Source of the DNA: Candidatus Bathyarchaeota archaeon
GTDB taxonomy: Archaea; Thermoproteota; Bathyarchaeia; Bathyarchaeales; SOJC01
Direction of reading: 5' to 3'
NCBI GenBank assembly: GCA_020352645.1
Contig: CP070683.1
Span: forward strand, 1,029,417-1,072,681
Length of the DNA stretch: 43,265 nucleotides
Positions 1-7,565 of the stretch are shown here, piece after piece. The notes beneath the pieces were generated by a model that saw only the letters and a list, made by a program, of their open reading frames with translations, had not been told where the DNA came from and made no database searches. The position numbers were made by a program, and so were the translations under genes. Position 1 is the first letter of the stretch; each line of letters opens with the position of its first letter.

Positions 1-235
1 GGCGCTTATTTGCCCTTTCACCTTGCAGGACAGCCGTTTCACCGTTTCCATCCAGCATCCTCAACAACTTAGCATGTATCATAGTCACATCGCTGGATGG
101 ACGTTTCGTTTCTGCTCTGTTGCCAAGGCTCTCGCCCTGCACCTTTTCAGGTGCTGCAACTCTGCACGGTGGGCGGAGTTTCCTCAAGCTTTCACAAGCT
201 CGGAGCCATCCGCCAGCTCACCAGCCCACAAAACT
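1..235 (-). ncRNA. rnpB: RNase P RNA (5' part, 3' end outside the window)
   Basis: This is the catalytic RNA of RNase P, which matures tRNA 5' ends. On the minus strand it shows the conserved CR-I block GAGGAAACTCC (+ coordinates 175-185). A P3-like stem with a GTGA tetraloop lies at 185-202. A CAACAGAGCAGAAACG-type internal block follows. A perfect 10-bp P12-type stem pairs 47-56 with 92-101. The GGTGAAACGGC block (33-43) is followed by a GCAAG...CAAATA block, typical of archaeal type A RNase P RNA. The 3' strands of P4 and P1 would lie before base 1, so the RNA is cut by the window edge and the 5' end (about 225-240) is approximate. Short ORFs over this region are not genes. Confidence 0.9.
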
Positions 236-265
236 TAGGGTAGACGCTTCACTTAAGTTTTCAAT

Positions 266-1540
266 TCAGCTCGGCTTTTTCCTTCTTATCCTGAATCCTC
301 TGAACTTGAGTCTAGCTGTGAGGATTTTCTCTGTGGCAAACAGTCTTGCAGCTATATAGAGAAGGGCAACTGTGAAAGCCGAGACATAGATGACTCCGAA
401 GGCTGCAGTTATGTAGTCTCCTGTGAAGGCAGCTCGTGCTGCTAGCATTGGATGAGTGTATGGAACAGCGAACAAAACTGCTTTCGCTGCAAATGGTAGA
501 GAGTTGAAATCTGCAAACATTATGATGAACATGGGCAGCATGATGAGCACGTAGAGATAGCCTACAATTGATTGTGCGCCTCTGACGTCTTCTGAAAATG
601 CTGAGATTATTATAGCTAGAGCAAGGGCTGAAAGCAATGAAACAAAGACTGAAGCGCCTAAAACCGCGTATCCCACAAGACCTGGCGCTAAACCTATGGC
701 CTCAAGATCTACCGGGACGCCGACTCCGCCTATGAGCATGAAAGATCCCATGTAATAGTTGAATCCCAAGATGATGGCTATAGCTCCAACTGCAGCCACG
801 ATGATTGATCCTGCGAGTTTGCCAGCTAGAATGGTGAAGCGACTTATGGGCAGGCTCAACAGAGTCTCAAGAGTTTTCTCCTCTTTTTCCGAGGCCACGG
901 AAGTTGCGGCTATTTGCATAGAGAAAACCAACAAGACACTTATGGTGACTGGCAACGCGAAAACCTGCGAGTATAATATGCTGAAAAGAACGTCAGGCGA
1001 TACGGGGGCAGGTTCACCTTTGATGATGGATTTAGAGACTGTCTTAAAAGGGTCAGGTTCCAAGACTCTTTTGAAGGATTCTAAGAAGCTAACGACAACC
1101 GATGAGCTTGCAGATTCAGCGATTCCTCCAGTTCCAGTGAAAACGCTGTACACTTCAATAACAGCTGGCTTTCCTTGTGTGACATTTTCAGTCACTCCAA
1201 GCGGGATTACAATTAGATCTGTCGCATTTGTCTCTGTTTGCAGTATTTCCACAGCATTTTCCACACTGGAAGTATCTATCACGACAAGCGTGACCTTCAA
1301 GACGTCTTTGAGGAACTTCGTCAAGTTTTCGCCGATTTCAGCCCTGTCGAAATCTGCAACGCCTACTTCTAGAGTTTGAAGACGTTCCTGAGTCGATTCC
1401 ATAGAACCTCTGATGACAAAGCCTAGAATTGGAAACATTACGAGGGGAACAACGATGATTCCGATGAGTATCTTAGGATCACGAAGTAGTTCTTTCAGCT
1501 CCTTTACAACAACATTTCGAAAGCCTTTAAGCAAGTCCAA
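266..1540 (-). CDS. ABC-2 type transporter permease (NatB-like)
   Basis: Membrane subunit of an ABC exporter, 424 aa. One transmembrane helix lies near residues 20-45. It is followed by a long extracytoplasmic domain (about 46-210) and then five to six hydrophobic helices to about residue 400, with a basic C-terminus. This is the ABC2_membrane_3/NatB layout. The start is TTG at 1540, which overlaps the end of the ATPase gene by 14 nt, so the two are translationally coupled and surely form one transporter. The signature loop SSEKEEKTLETLLSLPISR in front of the second helix is typical of this family, where it contacts the ATPase. The substrate cannot be read from sequence; Na+ export, lipid export or antibiotic export are all possible. 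Confidence 0.88.
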   Translation of the reverse strand: MDLLKGFRNVVVKELKELLRDPKILIGIIVVPLVMFPILGFVIRGSMESTQERLQTLEVGVADFDRAEIGENLTKFLKDVLKVTLVVIDTSSVENAVEILQTETNATDLIVIPLGVTENVTQGKPAVIEVYSVFTGTGGIAESASSSVVVSFLESFKRVLEPDPFKTVSKSIIKGEPAPVSPDVLFSILYSQVFALPVTISVLLVFSMQIAATSVASEKEEKTLETLLSLPISRFTILAGKLAGSIIVAAVGAIAIILGFNYYMGSFMLIGGVGVPVDLEAIGLAPGLVGYAVLGASVFVSLLSALALAIIISAFSEDVRGAQSIVGYLYVLIMLPMFIIMFADFNSLPFAAKAVLFAVPYTHPMLAARAAFTGDYITAAFGVIYVSAFTVALLYIAARLFATEKILTARLKFRGFRIRRKKPS

Positions 1541-2264
1541 CCACCTTTGCGAAAGCTTCTTCTAAGTTTTCCACGTTACTCTCAGACTTCAATTCTTCAG
1601 GAGTGCCTTCTGCAACTATTCTTCCATGATCAATCAAGGCAACCCTCTCGCACAAATATTCTACTTCCAACATGTTGTGACTGGAAAGCAAAACAGTGAC
1701 GCCGTGCTCTGCGACGTAACGCTTTATTATCTTCCGAACATGAACCGAGTGAAGAACATCTAAACCACTGGTTGGTTCATCTAGCACCGCCAGCTTCGGC
1801 TTGGTCATGAGAGCTCTAGCAACTAGAAGCCGCCTTTTCATGCCCTTGCTGTAAGTTTTCACCTTATCACGCAAACGCTCGTCGAGCCCCGAAATCTCTG
1901 CAGCGTTTCTAACCGTTTTATCCAAGGCCTCCTGATCTTCTGAATTGAACTTAGCCATGAAACGCAGGTACTCATCTCCAGAGAGATTCTTGTAAGCTCC
2001 CGCCTCTTCAGGAAGATAAGCGATCAACTTGCGTATCTCTGAAGCCTTATTCACAACATCATGATCAAAAATTCTAGCGGATCCAGAAGACGGTAAAATC
2101 AGAGTGGACACAATTCTGAGCGCGGTCGTCTTTCCCGCTCCATTGGGCCCAATCAGCCCGTAAATCTCACCAGGCTTGATGCTGAAACTTAGGCCATCTA
2201 GAGCTCTAATGGCGCCGAAAACTTTTACAAGATCCTGAACTTCTACAGCAAAGCTCAAGTTCAC
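1527..2264 (-). CDS. ABC transporter ATP-binding protein
   Basis: Cytoplasmic ATPase partner of the permease encoded just downstream. It has Walker A GLIGPNGAGKTT, signature YSKGMKRR, Walker B LAVLDEPTSGLD and an H-loop (SSHNMLEV), all intact and in the normal order. I place the start at GTG 2264 (VNLSFAVEV...), with an AGGGGA ribosome-binding site at 2277-2282. An in-frame GTG at 2297 would add 11 residues. However, a TATA-like ATTTTTAA lies just upstream of 2297, so transcription probably starts after it. The family (CcmA/NatA-like, COG1131) drives ABC-2 exporters. Confidence 0.9.
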   Translation of the reverse strand: MNLSFAVEVQDLVKVFGAIRALDGLSFSIKPGEIYGLIGPNGAGKTTALRIVSTLILPSSGSARIFDHDVVNKASEIRKLIAYLPEEAGAYKNLSGDEYLRFMAKFNSEDQEALDKTVRNAAEISGLDERLRDKVKTYSKGMKRRLLVARALMTKPKLAVLDEPTSGLDVLHSVHVRKIIKRYVAEHGVTVLLSSHNMLEVEYLCERVALIDHGRIVAEGTPEELKSESNVENLEEAFAKVVGLA

Positions 2265-2383
2265 ACATCCAACAGTTCCCCTAGATTCAAGCCACACTTA
2301 AAAATCTAGTCTTCAGGAGCCAGCATCTTTCGGAAGGCTTTTAAGAAATATCGGCAAGCTCTATCTGGGTTAGAGGAGGTTGA

Positions 2384-2767
2384 GTGATTTTGAGTGAAGG
2401 CTATTCACTGACCAGGCTTAACAAGCCGAAAGACTGGAACAACTTGGCTGGAATGGACAAGAAGCATGTGCCCATCATAGAGGCCCCAACAAAGGCGAAA
2501 TCGGGAGAACCATTTGAGGTCAAACTCAAGGTTGGAGGAATAGATGGAGTTGAGCATCCTAACATGCTCTCTCACTACATAACTTGGGTCGAGCTCTATG
2601 CAGGTGAACGTCACACTGCAAGAATCGAGTTCGCTCCGGCAATAAGTGATGGCTACAAGATTAAACTCGCGATCACACTGGAAAAATCAGCAAAACTGTG
2701 CGCAAGAGCATTCTGCAACCTTCACGGTTTATGGGAAGGACAAGCGAAGCAAATCACTATAGAGTGA
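2384..2767 (+). CDS. sor: Superoxide reductase (neelaredoxin type, 1Fe-SOR)
   Basis: Reduces superoxide to peroxide at a mononuclear Fe(His)4(Cys) centre in the cytoplasm of anaerobes. The 127-aa protein has the ligands of the family: H28 in KKHVPIIE, H58 and H64 in EHPNMLSHYI, then C111 and H114 in FCNLHGLW. There is no N-terminal desulforedoxin domain, so it is a one-iron enzyme. The glutamate that normally sits two residues before the first histidine (E-K-H in Pyrococcus) is lysine here (K26-K27-H28), with Asp25 one residue earlier; the lysine next to the histidine is kept. The GTG at 2384 follows GAGGAGGT (2373-2380) very closely. TTG 2390 has better spacing and is a possible alternative start. 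The gene is monocistronic. Confidence 0.9.
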   Translation: MILSEGYSLTRLNKPKDWNNLAGMDKKHVPIIEAPTKAKSGEPFEVKLKVGGIDGVEHPNMLSHYITWVELYAGERHTARIEFAPAISDGYKIKLAITLEKSAKLCARAFCNLHGLWEGQAKQITIE

Positions 2768-2773
2768 TCCACA

Positions 2774-2784
2774 CTCTCTTTTTT
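2774..2784 (+). terminator. T-rich terminator after superoxide reductase gene
   Basis: A pyrimidine run ending in seven T lies 7-17 nt after the stop codon, as in intrinsic archaeal termination. No stable stem is needed or seen immediately before it. Confidence 0.5.
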
Positions 2785-2912
2785 TGAGCCAATGCATGCA
2801 GTAGCAACTATTAAGGGCCCATCTTGTGATTGCTGGCTCAAACCCCCTCAGGACTGTATGTGCGAATTAGATGTACCATAGGCTAGCATCGTTTTGTCTA
2901 CATATAGATAAG

Positions 2913-2920
2913 CTTAAAAT
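2913..2920 (+). promoter_or_regulatory. TATA box of glutamine synthetase gene
   Basis: CTTAAAAT is preceded by purine-rich sequence. It predicts transcription starting near 2943, only about 13 nt before ATG 2956 or about 37 nt before ATG 2980. Confidence 0.5.
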
Positions 2921-2955
2921 CTGAAGCAACAAAACCCATGCGTAACTGAAGTCTG

Positions 2956-4299
2956 ATGCGGGAGAAGGGCTGCTATTTCATGGAAAAAAAGGAAGTATTA
3001 GAGCGTGTAGAACGCGACAAGATTGATTTCATAGATTTGATGTTCTGTGACCTTTATGGAAACTTGAAGAGTGTCACTATTTCGCCCAGAGAATTGGAAG
3101 AGTGCCTTGATGATGGGAAGTGGTTCGATGGCTCTTCCATTCAAGGATTCACCAGAATCCATGAAAGCGACATGCTGCTGATTCCAGATGCATCTACCTA
3201 TCTTCCTCTTCCATGGCCTCGAGATGAGAAGAACGTGGCGAGAATTATATGCGATGTTCACGAACCGAGCAAAACCTGCTTTGCTGGTGATCCTCGCTTC
3301 ATCTTGAAGAGAATTCTTGAGAAAGCTGGAAGCGCAGGATACACCTACCTCGTGGGTCCAGAGATCGAGTTCTTCCTATTTAGATCAAAGGAAAACAAAA
3401 CCTACCATGATACAGCGGGATACTTCGACTTCTCTCCCCAAGACTATGCTACCGACATTCGAGCAATCATGGTCTCAACACTTGAGAAGCTTGGCATAAG
3501 AGTTGAAATGACTCACCATGAATGTGCCCCCAGCCAACACGAGATCGATATTCAATACCTTCAAGCCTTGAAGACTGCAGACAACATAATGATGCTCAAA
3601 CAAGCGATCAAGACAGTTGCCAGCGACAAAGGGTTACATGCAACTTTCATGCCAAAACCAATGCATGGGGTCAACGGAAGCGGCATGCACACTCATCAAT
3701 CAATGTTCAGCAAGAATGGTAGAAATCTCTTCTTCCAGGAAGACGACAAATACAATTTGTCACCGCTCGCATACCACTTTCTTGGAGGCCAACTCACGCT
3801 TATCCGAGAGATCGCAGCCGTATTGTGTCCGACTGTGAACAGCTACAAACGTCTCGTCCGTGGATATGAAGCACCAGTATATGTTTGCTGGGGACAGAGG
3901 AACCGATCAGCTCTCATAAGAGTTCCAAAACATAGTAAGGGCAGAGAAAAGTCAACACGACTTGAACTACGATGCCCTGACCCAAGCTGCAACCCCTACA
4001 TTGCATTTGCACTCATGCTAGCCGCGGGCCTCAGTGGGATTGAGGAAAAGACTGAACCTCCACCAGCCGTTGAAGAAGACGTGTATGGATTCAATGATCA
4101 AGAACTCGCAAAATTCTATATTAAGACCCTGCCATCTGACTTGGGAGAAGCGATTGAAGAGTTCAAGAAAAGCGAATTCGCCAGAGAGACTCTAGGCGAT
4201 CACGCTTTCGAAAAATATATCGAAGTCAAAACAGCTGAGTGGAGTGAATTCCAGAGAAACGTTACTGATTGGGAACACAAGAGATACAGCAACTTGTAA
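2956..4299 (+). CDS. glnA: Glutamine synthetase, type I
   Basis: Condenses glutamate and ammonia with ATP to form glutamine, the main ammonia-assimilation step. The 447-aa protein has a beta-grasp N-terminus (WFDGSSIQGFTRIHESDM) and the metal-binding GPEIEFFLF strand. It also has NGSGMHTHQS, the ATP-binding KPMHGVNGSG region, the RLVRGYEAPV and NRSALIRVP segments, and the RLELRCPDPSCNPY arginine loop. It lacks the roughly 25-residue insertion and the adenylylation tyrosine of the beta subtype, so it is probably regulated by feedback or PII-like proteins rather than by AMP transfer. ATG 2956 is close to the predicted transcript start. ATG 2980 (MEKKEVLERVERDKI) gives the usual family N-terminus and may be the true start. 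The gene stands alone. Confidence 0.95.
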   Translation: MREKGCYFMEKKEVLERVERDKIDFIDLMFCDLYGNLKSVTISPRELEECLDDGKWFDGSSIQGFTRIHESDMLLIPDASTYLPLPWPRDEKNVARIICDVHEPSKTCFAGDPRFILKRILEKAGSAGYTYLVGPEIEFFLFRSKENKTYHDTAGYFDFSPQDYATDIRAIMVSTLEKLGIRVEMTHHECAPSQHEIDIQYLQALKTADNIMMLKQAIKTVASDKGLHATFMPKPMHGVNGSGMHTHQSMFSKNGRNLFFQEDDKYNLSPLAYHFLGGQLTLIREIAAVLCPTVNSYKRLVRGYEAPVYVCWGQRNRSALIRVPKHSKGREKSTRLELRCPDPSCNPYIAFALMLAAGLSGIEEKTEPPPAVEEDVYGFNDQELAKFYIKTLPSDLGEAIEEFKKSEFARETLGDHAFEKYIEVKTAEWSEFQRNVTDWEHKRYSNL

Positions 4300-4405
4300 G
4301 CCAACATCCAAGAGTCGGTAACTGGCAATGCCAATTGCCCAAGCTTTGCAGTCTAGCCGCCTTTGCTTGAGGTCTATCAGTCGGCAGTTCCGCGTGTACG
4401 TGTTA

Positions 4406-4606
4406 TCATTCTTCAACAAGCTTGAAGACAAAGAAAATTCCTACGAGGAAAATCACGAGGCCAAGAGTCATTCCATATATCTGCGGCATGACCCTGCTAG
4501 CCGCGGCGACGAAATATGTAGGTCCTACAAAGCATAGTAATGCAGCGATGATTGCGTACAAGATCTGCCTCGTTCCTTTTCCCATTGATCTGCCTTTGGA
4601 TTTCAT
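4406..4606 (-). CDS. Small two-helix membrane protein, unknown function
   Basis: A 66-aa protein with a basic N-terminus (MKSKGRSMGKGTRQ) followed by two hydrophobic helices, about residues 15-36 and 44-63. I do not recognise the family. It is likely a real gene: ATG 4606 has GGAGAAG five nt upstream and a TTTAAA box at 4648-4653, about 45 nt upstream. It lies between the convergent glnA and the PAC2 gene and is probably transcribed alone. The first helix contains a Gly-Pro, and the two helices are joined by a short loop containing Arg, so both ends would face the cytoplasm. Confidence 0.6.
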   Translation of the reverse strand: MKSKGRSMGKGTRQILYAIIAALLCFVGPTYFVAAASRVMPQIYGMTLGLVIFLVGIFFVFKLVEE

Positions 4607-4668
4607 CTGTTCTTCTCCATCAAACTGACATACTTCAGAAATTACACTTTAAATCTTTTCCCTATACG

Positions 4669-5316
4669 TTACATTCCGAGCTTTGATTGGCTGCCGAATA
4701 ATCTCAGTATGAGCTGGAACACCGCAGACCCTGCACTCTTATCAGGCTGGATTCCACTCGTTGCTCCAAGAAGGCAGATTCCATCAAGTCCACGTTGCTT
4801 GGCCATTCCCAAAAGCAGCCCTGTGGCTCCCATGATTCGCCCCTTTCCATAGATTATGGCTCCTTTCTCCATCACACCTGCCGCTAGCTTACCGGACGTT
4901 GCGGCCACATAGACATCTTTTTTTTCAGTTGACACAGGCACGCCTCCAACCGTTACCAAGAATCTGCAGCCAAGCTTTTCTGCAAACTCCAAAACCTCTT
5001 CACAGATTTCGTAATGAGCCACAATGTTTTCAGGTGAAGGCTGTGAATGCCCCGTCAGAATAATTAAATTCAGTTTTTCCCCCGAGGGCGGGGCATAAAA
5101 CCTGTAGCGGGGAGGACTGCAAACACCATCCTTGTTAACACTAACGTAATCAGGGAACAGCGGGGAGTAATATTCCGCAAAGAGCTTTGCTTCAGTATAC
5201 TTGATAATTTGTGTAGCTGCAAGTCTTCCGACATTACCGAATCCAGGAAGTCCTTCCATCAAGATTGGGTTTTCAAGTTTCGGTGTAAACAGTTGGTTGA
5301 TGATGGACTCTTTCAA
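4669..5316 (-). CDS. PAC2 family protein (proteasome assembly chaperone-like)
   Basis: A 215-aa archaeal PAC2 domain protein (COG2047). The glycine-rich opening ILMEGLPGFGNVGRLAA and the central TVGGVPVSTEKKDVYVA and GATGLLLGMAKQRGL segments are characteristic. Eukaryotic relatives help assemble the 20S proteasome. The archaeal role is not established, and no proteasome gene lies nearby. The start is probably TTG 5316. No clear ribosome-binding site is visible, so a slightly different start is possible. A tRNA gene lies divergently upstream. Confidence 0.8.
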   Translation of the reverse strand: MKESIINQLFTPKLENPILMEGLPGFGNVGRLAATQIIKYTEAKLFAEYYSPLFPDYVSVNKDGVCSPPRYRFYAPPSGEKLNLIILTGHSQPSPENIVAHYEICEEVLEFAEKLGCRFLVTVGGVPVSTEKKDVYVAATSGKLAAGVMEKGAIIYGKGRIMGATGLLLGMAKQRGLDGICLLGATSGIQPDKSAGSAVFQLILRLFGSQSKLGM

Positions 5317-5386
5317 GGGCTGTCACAGCTAACAAGAGAATGTCAGGTACTATAATCCTTTTCGTACTGAGAGCTGCCTCAAAACA

Positions 5387-5392
5387 TTTAAA
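5387..5392 (+). promoter_or_regulatory. TATA box of initiator tRNA gene
   Basis: TTTAAA in the context CATTTAAAGC lies about 33 nt before the first tRNA base, consistent with a short 5' leader removed by RNase P. Confidence 0.55.
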
Positions 5393-5422
5393 GCAATCCA
5401 CATTAACAGATTCCAAGATGGA

Positions 5423-5519
5423 AGCGGGGTGGGGTAGCCAGGTTTAACCCGCTGGGCTCATATGAGCTAGGCTCTGAGAGACCCAGAGATCGGTAGTTCA
5501 AATCTACTCCCCGCTACCA
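5423..5519 (+). tRNA. Initiator tRNA-Met (CAT) with 18-nt intron, CCA encoded
   Basis: The acceptor AGCGGGG (5423-5429) pairs with CCCCGCT (5509-5515), followed by discriminator A and encoded CCA (5517-5519). The D-arm stem is GGGT/ACCC. The anticodon stem CTGGG/CCCAG carries anticodon CAT (5459-5461). The T-arm is GGTAG-TTCAAAT-CTACT. The A1-U72 pair and the three G-C pairs at the base of the anticodon stem mark it as the initiator, not the elongator. The intron is 5463-5480, between positions 37 and 38. The splice site forms a full bulge-helix-bulge: CTCA (5457-5460) pairs with TGAG (5475-5478). It is flanked by the 3-nt bulges TAT and AGA and an inner GAGC/GCTC helix with a 3-nt loop. Confidence 0.95.
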
Positions 5520-5614
5520 ACAGCTTCAAGTTACTATCCTGGAAAGTATGGCGTGCAAAGATTAATACCCGGATTGGGTAATGCATTGTTGATTTAGCTG
5601 GGTGGTTTACCGTT

Positions 5615-6229
5615 TTGTTTGAGTTTGGGAGAATCCGCTTCAGACCGGTTGAGAGAGAGGATTTGAAGATTCTGCACTCTTGGGAGAACGACTTCGAACT
5701 CATTATGTATTCAAGAAGCAAACCCATGAACTTCGTGAACATGGCTCAACTGGAAAAGCAGTATGAGGAATGGATCAAGGATGAGAGAGAACTACGCTTC
5801 ATAGTAGAACTAGCGGATTCAAAAGAACCTATTGGAATCGCACGGCTGAGACGCGGGGAATGGGCAAATGTGAAAACAGCTGAAGTCGGTACTTACATCG
5901 GCAAGAAAGAACTATGGGGGAAAGGCCTAGGCAAACAAATCACAGTGGCCTTGTTGGAAATGGCATTCAACCAGCTGAACATGGATAGATGTGAAGCCTG
6001 GAGCGTAGAATACAACCAACGCGCTCACAAATCCTTAGAGACTTGTGGCTTCAAAAGAGGTGGAATAATGCGCGATGCAGCTTTTATTAATGGGAGGAAA
6101 TGGGGCGCGTACCACTTTGACATTCTTAGGGATGAATATCTATCTCTCAGAGATGATCTGCTGAAGCAAGCTCTGGGAGACAAACTAGATGAATATTTGA
6201 AGAAGCACTGCACAATTGAAGGATACTGA
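5615..6229 (+). CDS. GNAT family N-acetyltransferase (RimJ/RimL-like)
   Basis: A 204-aa acetyl-CoA-dependent acetyltransferase of the RimJ/SpeG type (Acetyltransf_3). It begins with IRFRPVEREDLKILHSWEND, typical of the family. The pyrophosphate-binding loop appears as IGKKELWGKGLGKQ (around residues 98-111), and the closing element is VEYNQRAHKSLETCGFKRGG. The substrate could be a protein N-terminus or a small amine; nothing in the context decides this. The start is TTG 5615, the only good start before the conserved N-terminus. The preceding gene is the initiator tRNA, and pgk converges from the other side. Confidence 0.85.
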   Translation: MFEFGRIRFRPVEREDLKILHSWENDFELIMYSRSKPMNFVNMAQLEKQYEEWIKDERELRFIVELADSKEPIGIARLRRGEWANVKTAEVGTYIGKKELWGKGLGKQITVALLEMAFNQLNMDRCEAWSVEYNQRAHKSLETCGFKRGGIMRDAAFINGRKWGAYHFDILRDEYLSLRDDLLKQALGDKLDEYLKKHCTIEGY

Positions 6230-6271
6230 TCCCAATCTTACACAGGTCTGCGTTTGATCTCCGTAGCCACG

Positions 6272-7498
6272 TTATTTGTGTGCTTCAGATGCAGATTCTA
6301 AGGCGGCGACTCCTGGCAGTTTCTCGCCCATAAGAAATTCTATTAATGCTCCGCCAGCCGTACTAATGTAACCCATCTGCTTCTGAAGTCCGAATTGCTT
6401 AACAGCTGCAACAGTGTGGCCGCCTCCAACGAGAGAGAAAGCTTCCGATTCAGCTACTGCGCTTAGGACTAGTCTAGTACCATTCATGAACTCTTGGCTT
6501 TCGTATATTCCCATCGGTCCACTGACAACTATTGATTTGGAATCGCGTATTATGTCCCGGTAATGCTTGATTGTTTCTGCTCCTATGTCGCATACAGCAT
6601 AGTCGGTTGGCAGTTGCCCGACTTTAATTTCTCCACGTTTTCCGTTCACGTCTAAAGCCAAATCGGACGGTGTTTCAACACTACTTGGATGTTGCTGAAT
6701 CAACTCCTTTATGCCTGAGATGAAGGGCGTCAGCTCCTTCTTCTCTAAAAGTTGCGTGTTTAGCTTTCCAAGCTCAAAACCTTTGGCTGCCAGAAAGAGC
6801 TGAGCTGCTATTCCACCTGTAAGTATCTTGTCTGCTATGTTGTTGTCCAACACGTATCTCGAGATCCTGAGGGCATCATCTGCCTTCGCTCCTCCAAGGA
6901 TGTACGTGCAGGGTTTTTCCGGTGACTCCAAGGCTTTGCCTAATGCATTCAGTTCTCTCTCCATAATGCGGCCGGCTACACTTGGCAGTCCAACTGTGAA
7001 TCCGACAATAGACGCATGGGCTCGATGCGCGGAGGCGAATGCATCATTGACGAAGAAGTCAGCGGTGGCAGCGAGAGATCTTATGAAGTCTGTCTGTGCG
7101 TGTTCATCTGCAGTTCTTTTTTTCTGTTCATCAGCGTACGTTCTAACGTTCTTTAATACCAGGACTTCGCCTCCTCTCAGGGCTTTGATTGCTTTGACCG
7201 CCTTTTCTCCGTAAAGATCATCTACGTACTTTGCCAGTTTGCCAAGTATTTTGCTCAGTATCTGAGCGTGCTGATCAAGTGGGATGAAGTCTGGCTCTCC
7301 AGGTCTACCTTGATGCGCAAGCACTACAACTTTCGCACCTTTCGAGAGAAGATCTTTGATTGTTGTTTCTCCGTGAGCCCTAATCCTGGTGTCTTCCAGT
7401 ATCTTCTTTGATTGAGGGTCCACTGGCGAGTTGAAGTCTACTCTTACTAGGACTGTTTTGTCTCGGAAGTTGAAGTCTTCAATTGTTTTGATCTTCAC
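6272..7498 (-). CDS. pgk: Phosphoglycerate kinase, archaeal type
   Basis: Interconverts 1,3-bisphosphoglycerate + ADP and 3-phosphoglycerate + ATP. The 408-aa protein has the substrate-binding VLVRVDFNSPVD N-terminal motif and LAHQGRPG. It also has the hinge and nucleotide-binding GGAKADDALRI, the VVSGPMGIYE loop and SLVGGGHTVAAV near the end. Motif details (FNSPVD, HQGRPG) are those of archaeal Pgk. GTG 7498 has GGTGAG upstream. It lies 67 nt downstream of gap on the same strand, so the two consecutive steps of lower glycolysis/gluconeogenesis are probably co-transcribed. Confidence 0.95.
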   Translation of the reverse strand: MKIKTIEDFNFRDKTVLVRVDFNSPVDPQSKKILEDTRIRAHGETTIKDLLSKGAKVVVLAHQGRPGEPDFIPLDQHAQILSKILGKLAKYVDDLYGEKAVKAIKALRGGEVLVLKNVRTYADEQKKRTADEHAQTDFIRSLAATADFFVNDAFASAHRAHASIVGFTVGLPSVAGRIMERELNALGKALESPEKPCTYILGGAKADDALRISRYVLDNNIADKILTGGIAAQLFLAAKGFELGKLNTQLLEKKELTPFISGIKELIQQHPSSVETPSDLALDVNGKRGEIKVGQLPTDYAVCDIGAETIKHYRDIIRDSKSIVVSGPMGIYESQEFMNGTRLVLSAVAESEAFSLVGGGHTVAAVKQFGLQKQMGYISTAGGALIEFLMGEKLPGVAALESASEAHK

Positions 7499-7565
7499 TT
7501 TCTCACCAACGAAAAAGGAGGGTGGAATGCCGCGTAGGGCATGTTTGGAATGTGTGCTTTCGCTC

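Noticed and set aside
23-359. Two short plus-strand ORFs
   Set aside because: They lie over the RNase P RNA and the end of the permease gene; the RNA structure explains the sequence and the peptides are not protein-like.
759-1379. 206-aa ORF antisense to the ABC permease
   Set aside because: It is rich in Ser/Thr as expected for the shadow of a hydrophobic gene; the permease has clear domains and coupled overlap with the ATPase.
2783-2841. 8-bp inverted repeat TTGAGCCA/TGGCTCAA before glnA
   Set aside because: The 43-nt loop and position upstream of the TATA box give no clear role; it may be chance.
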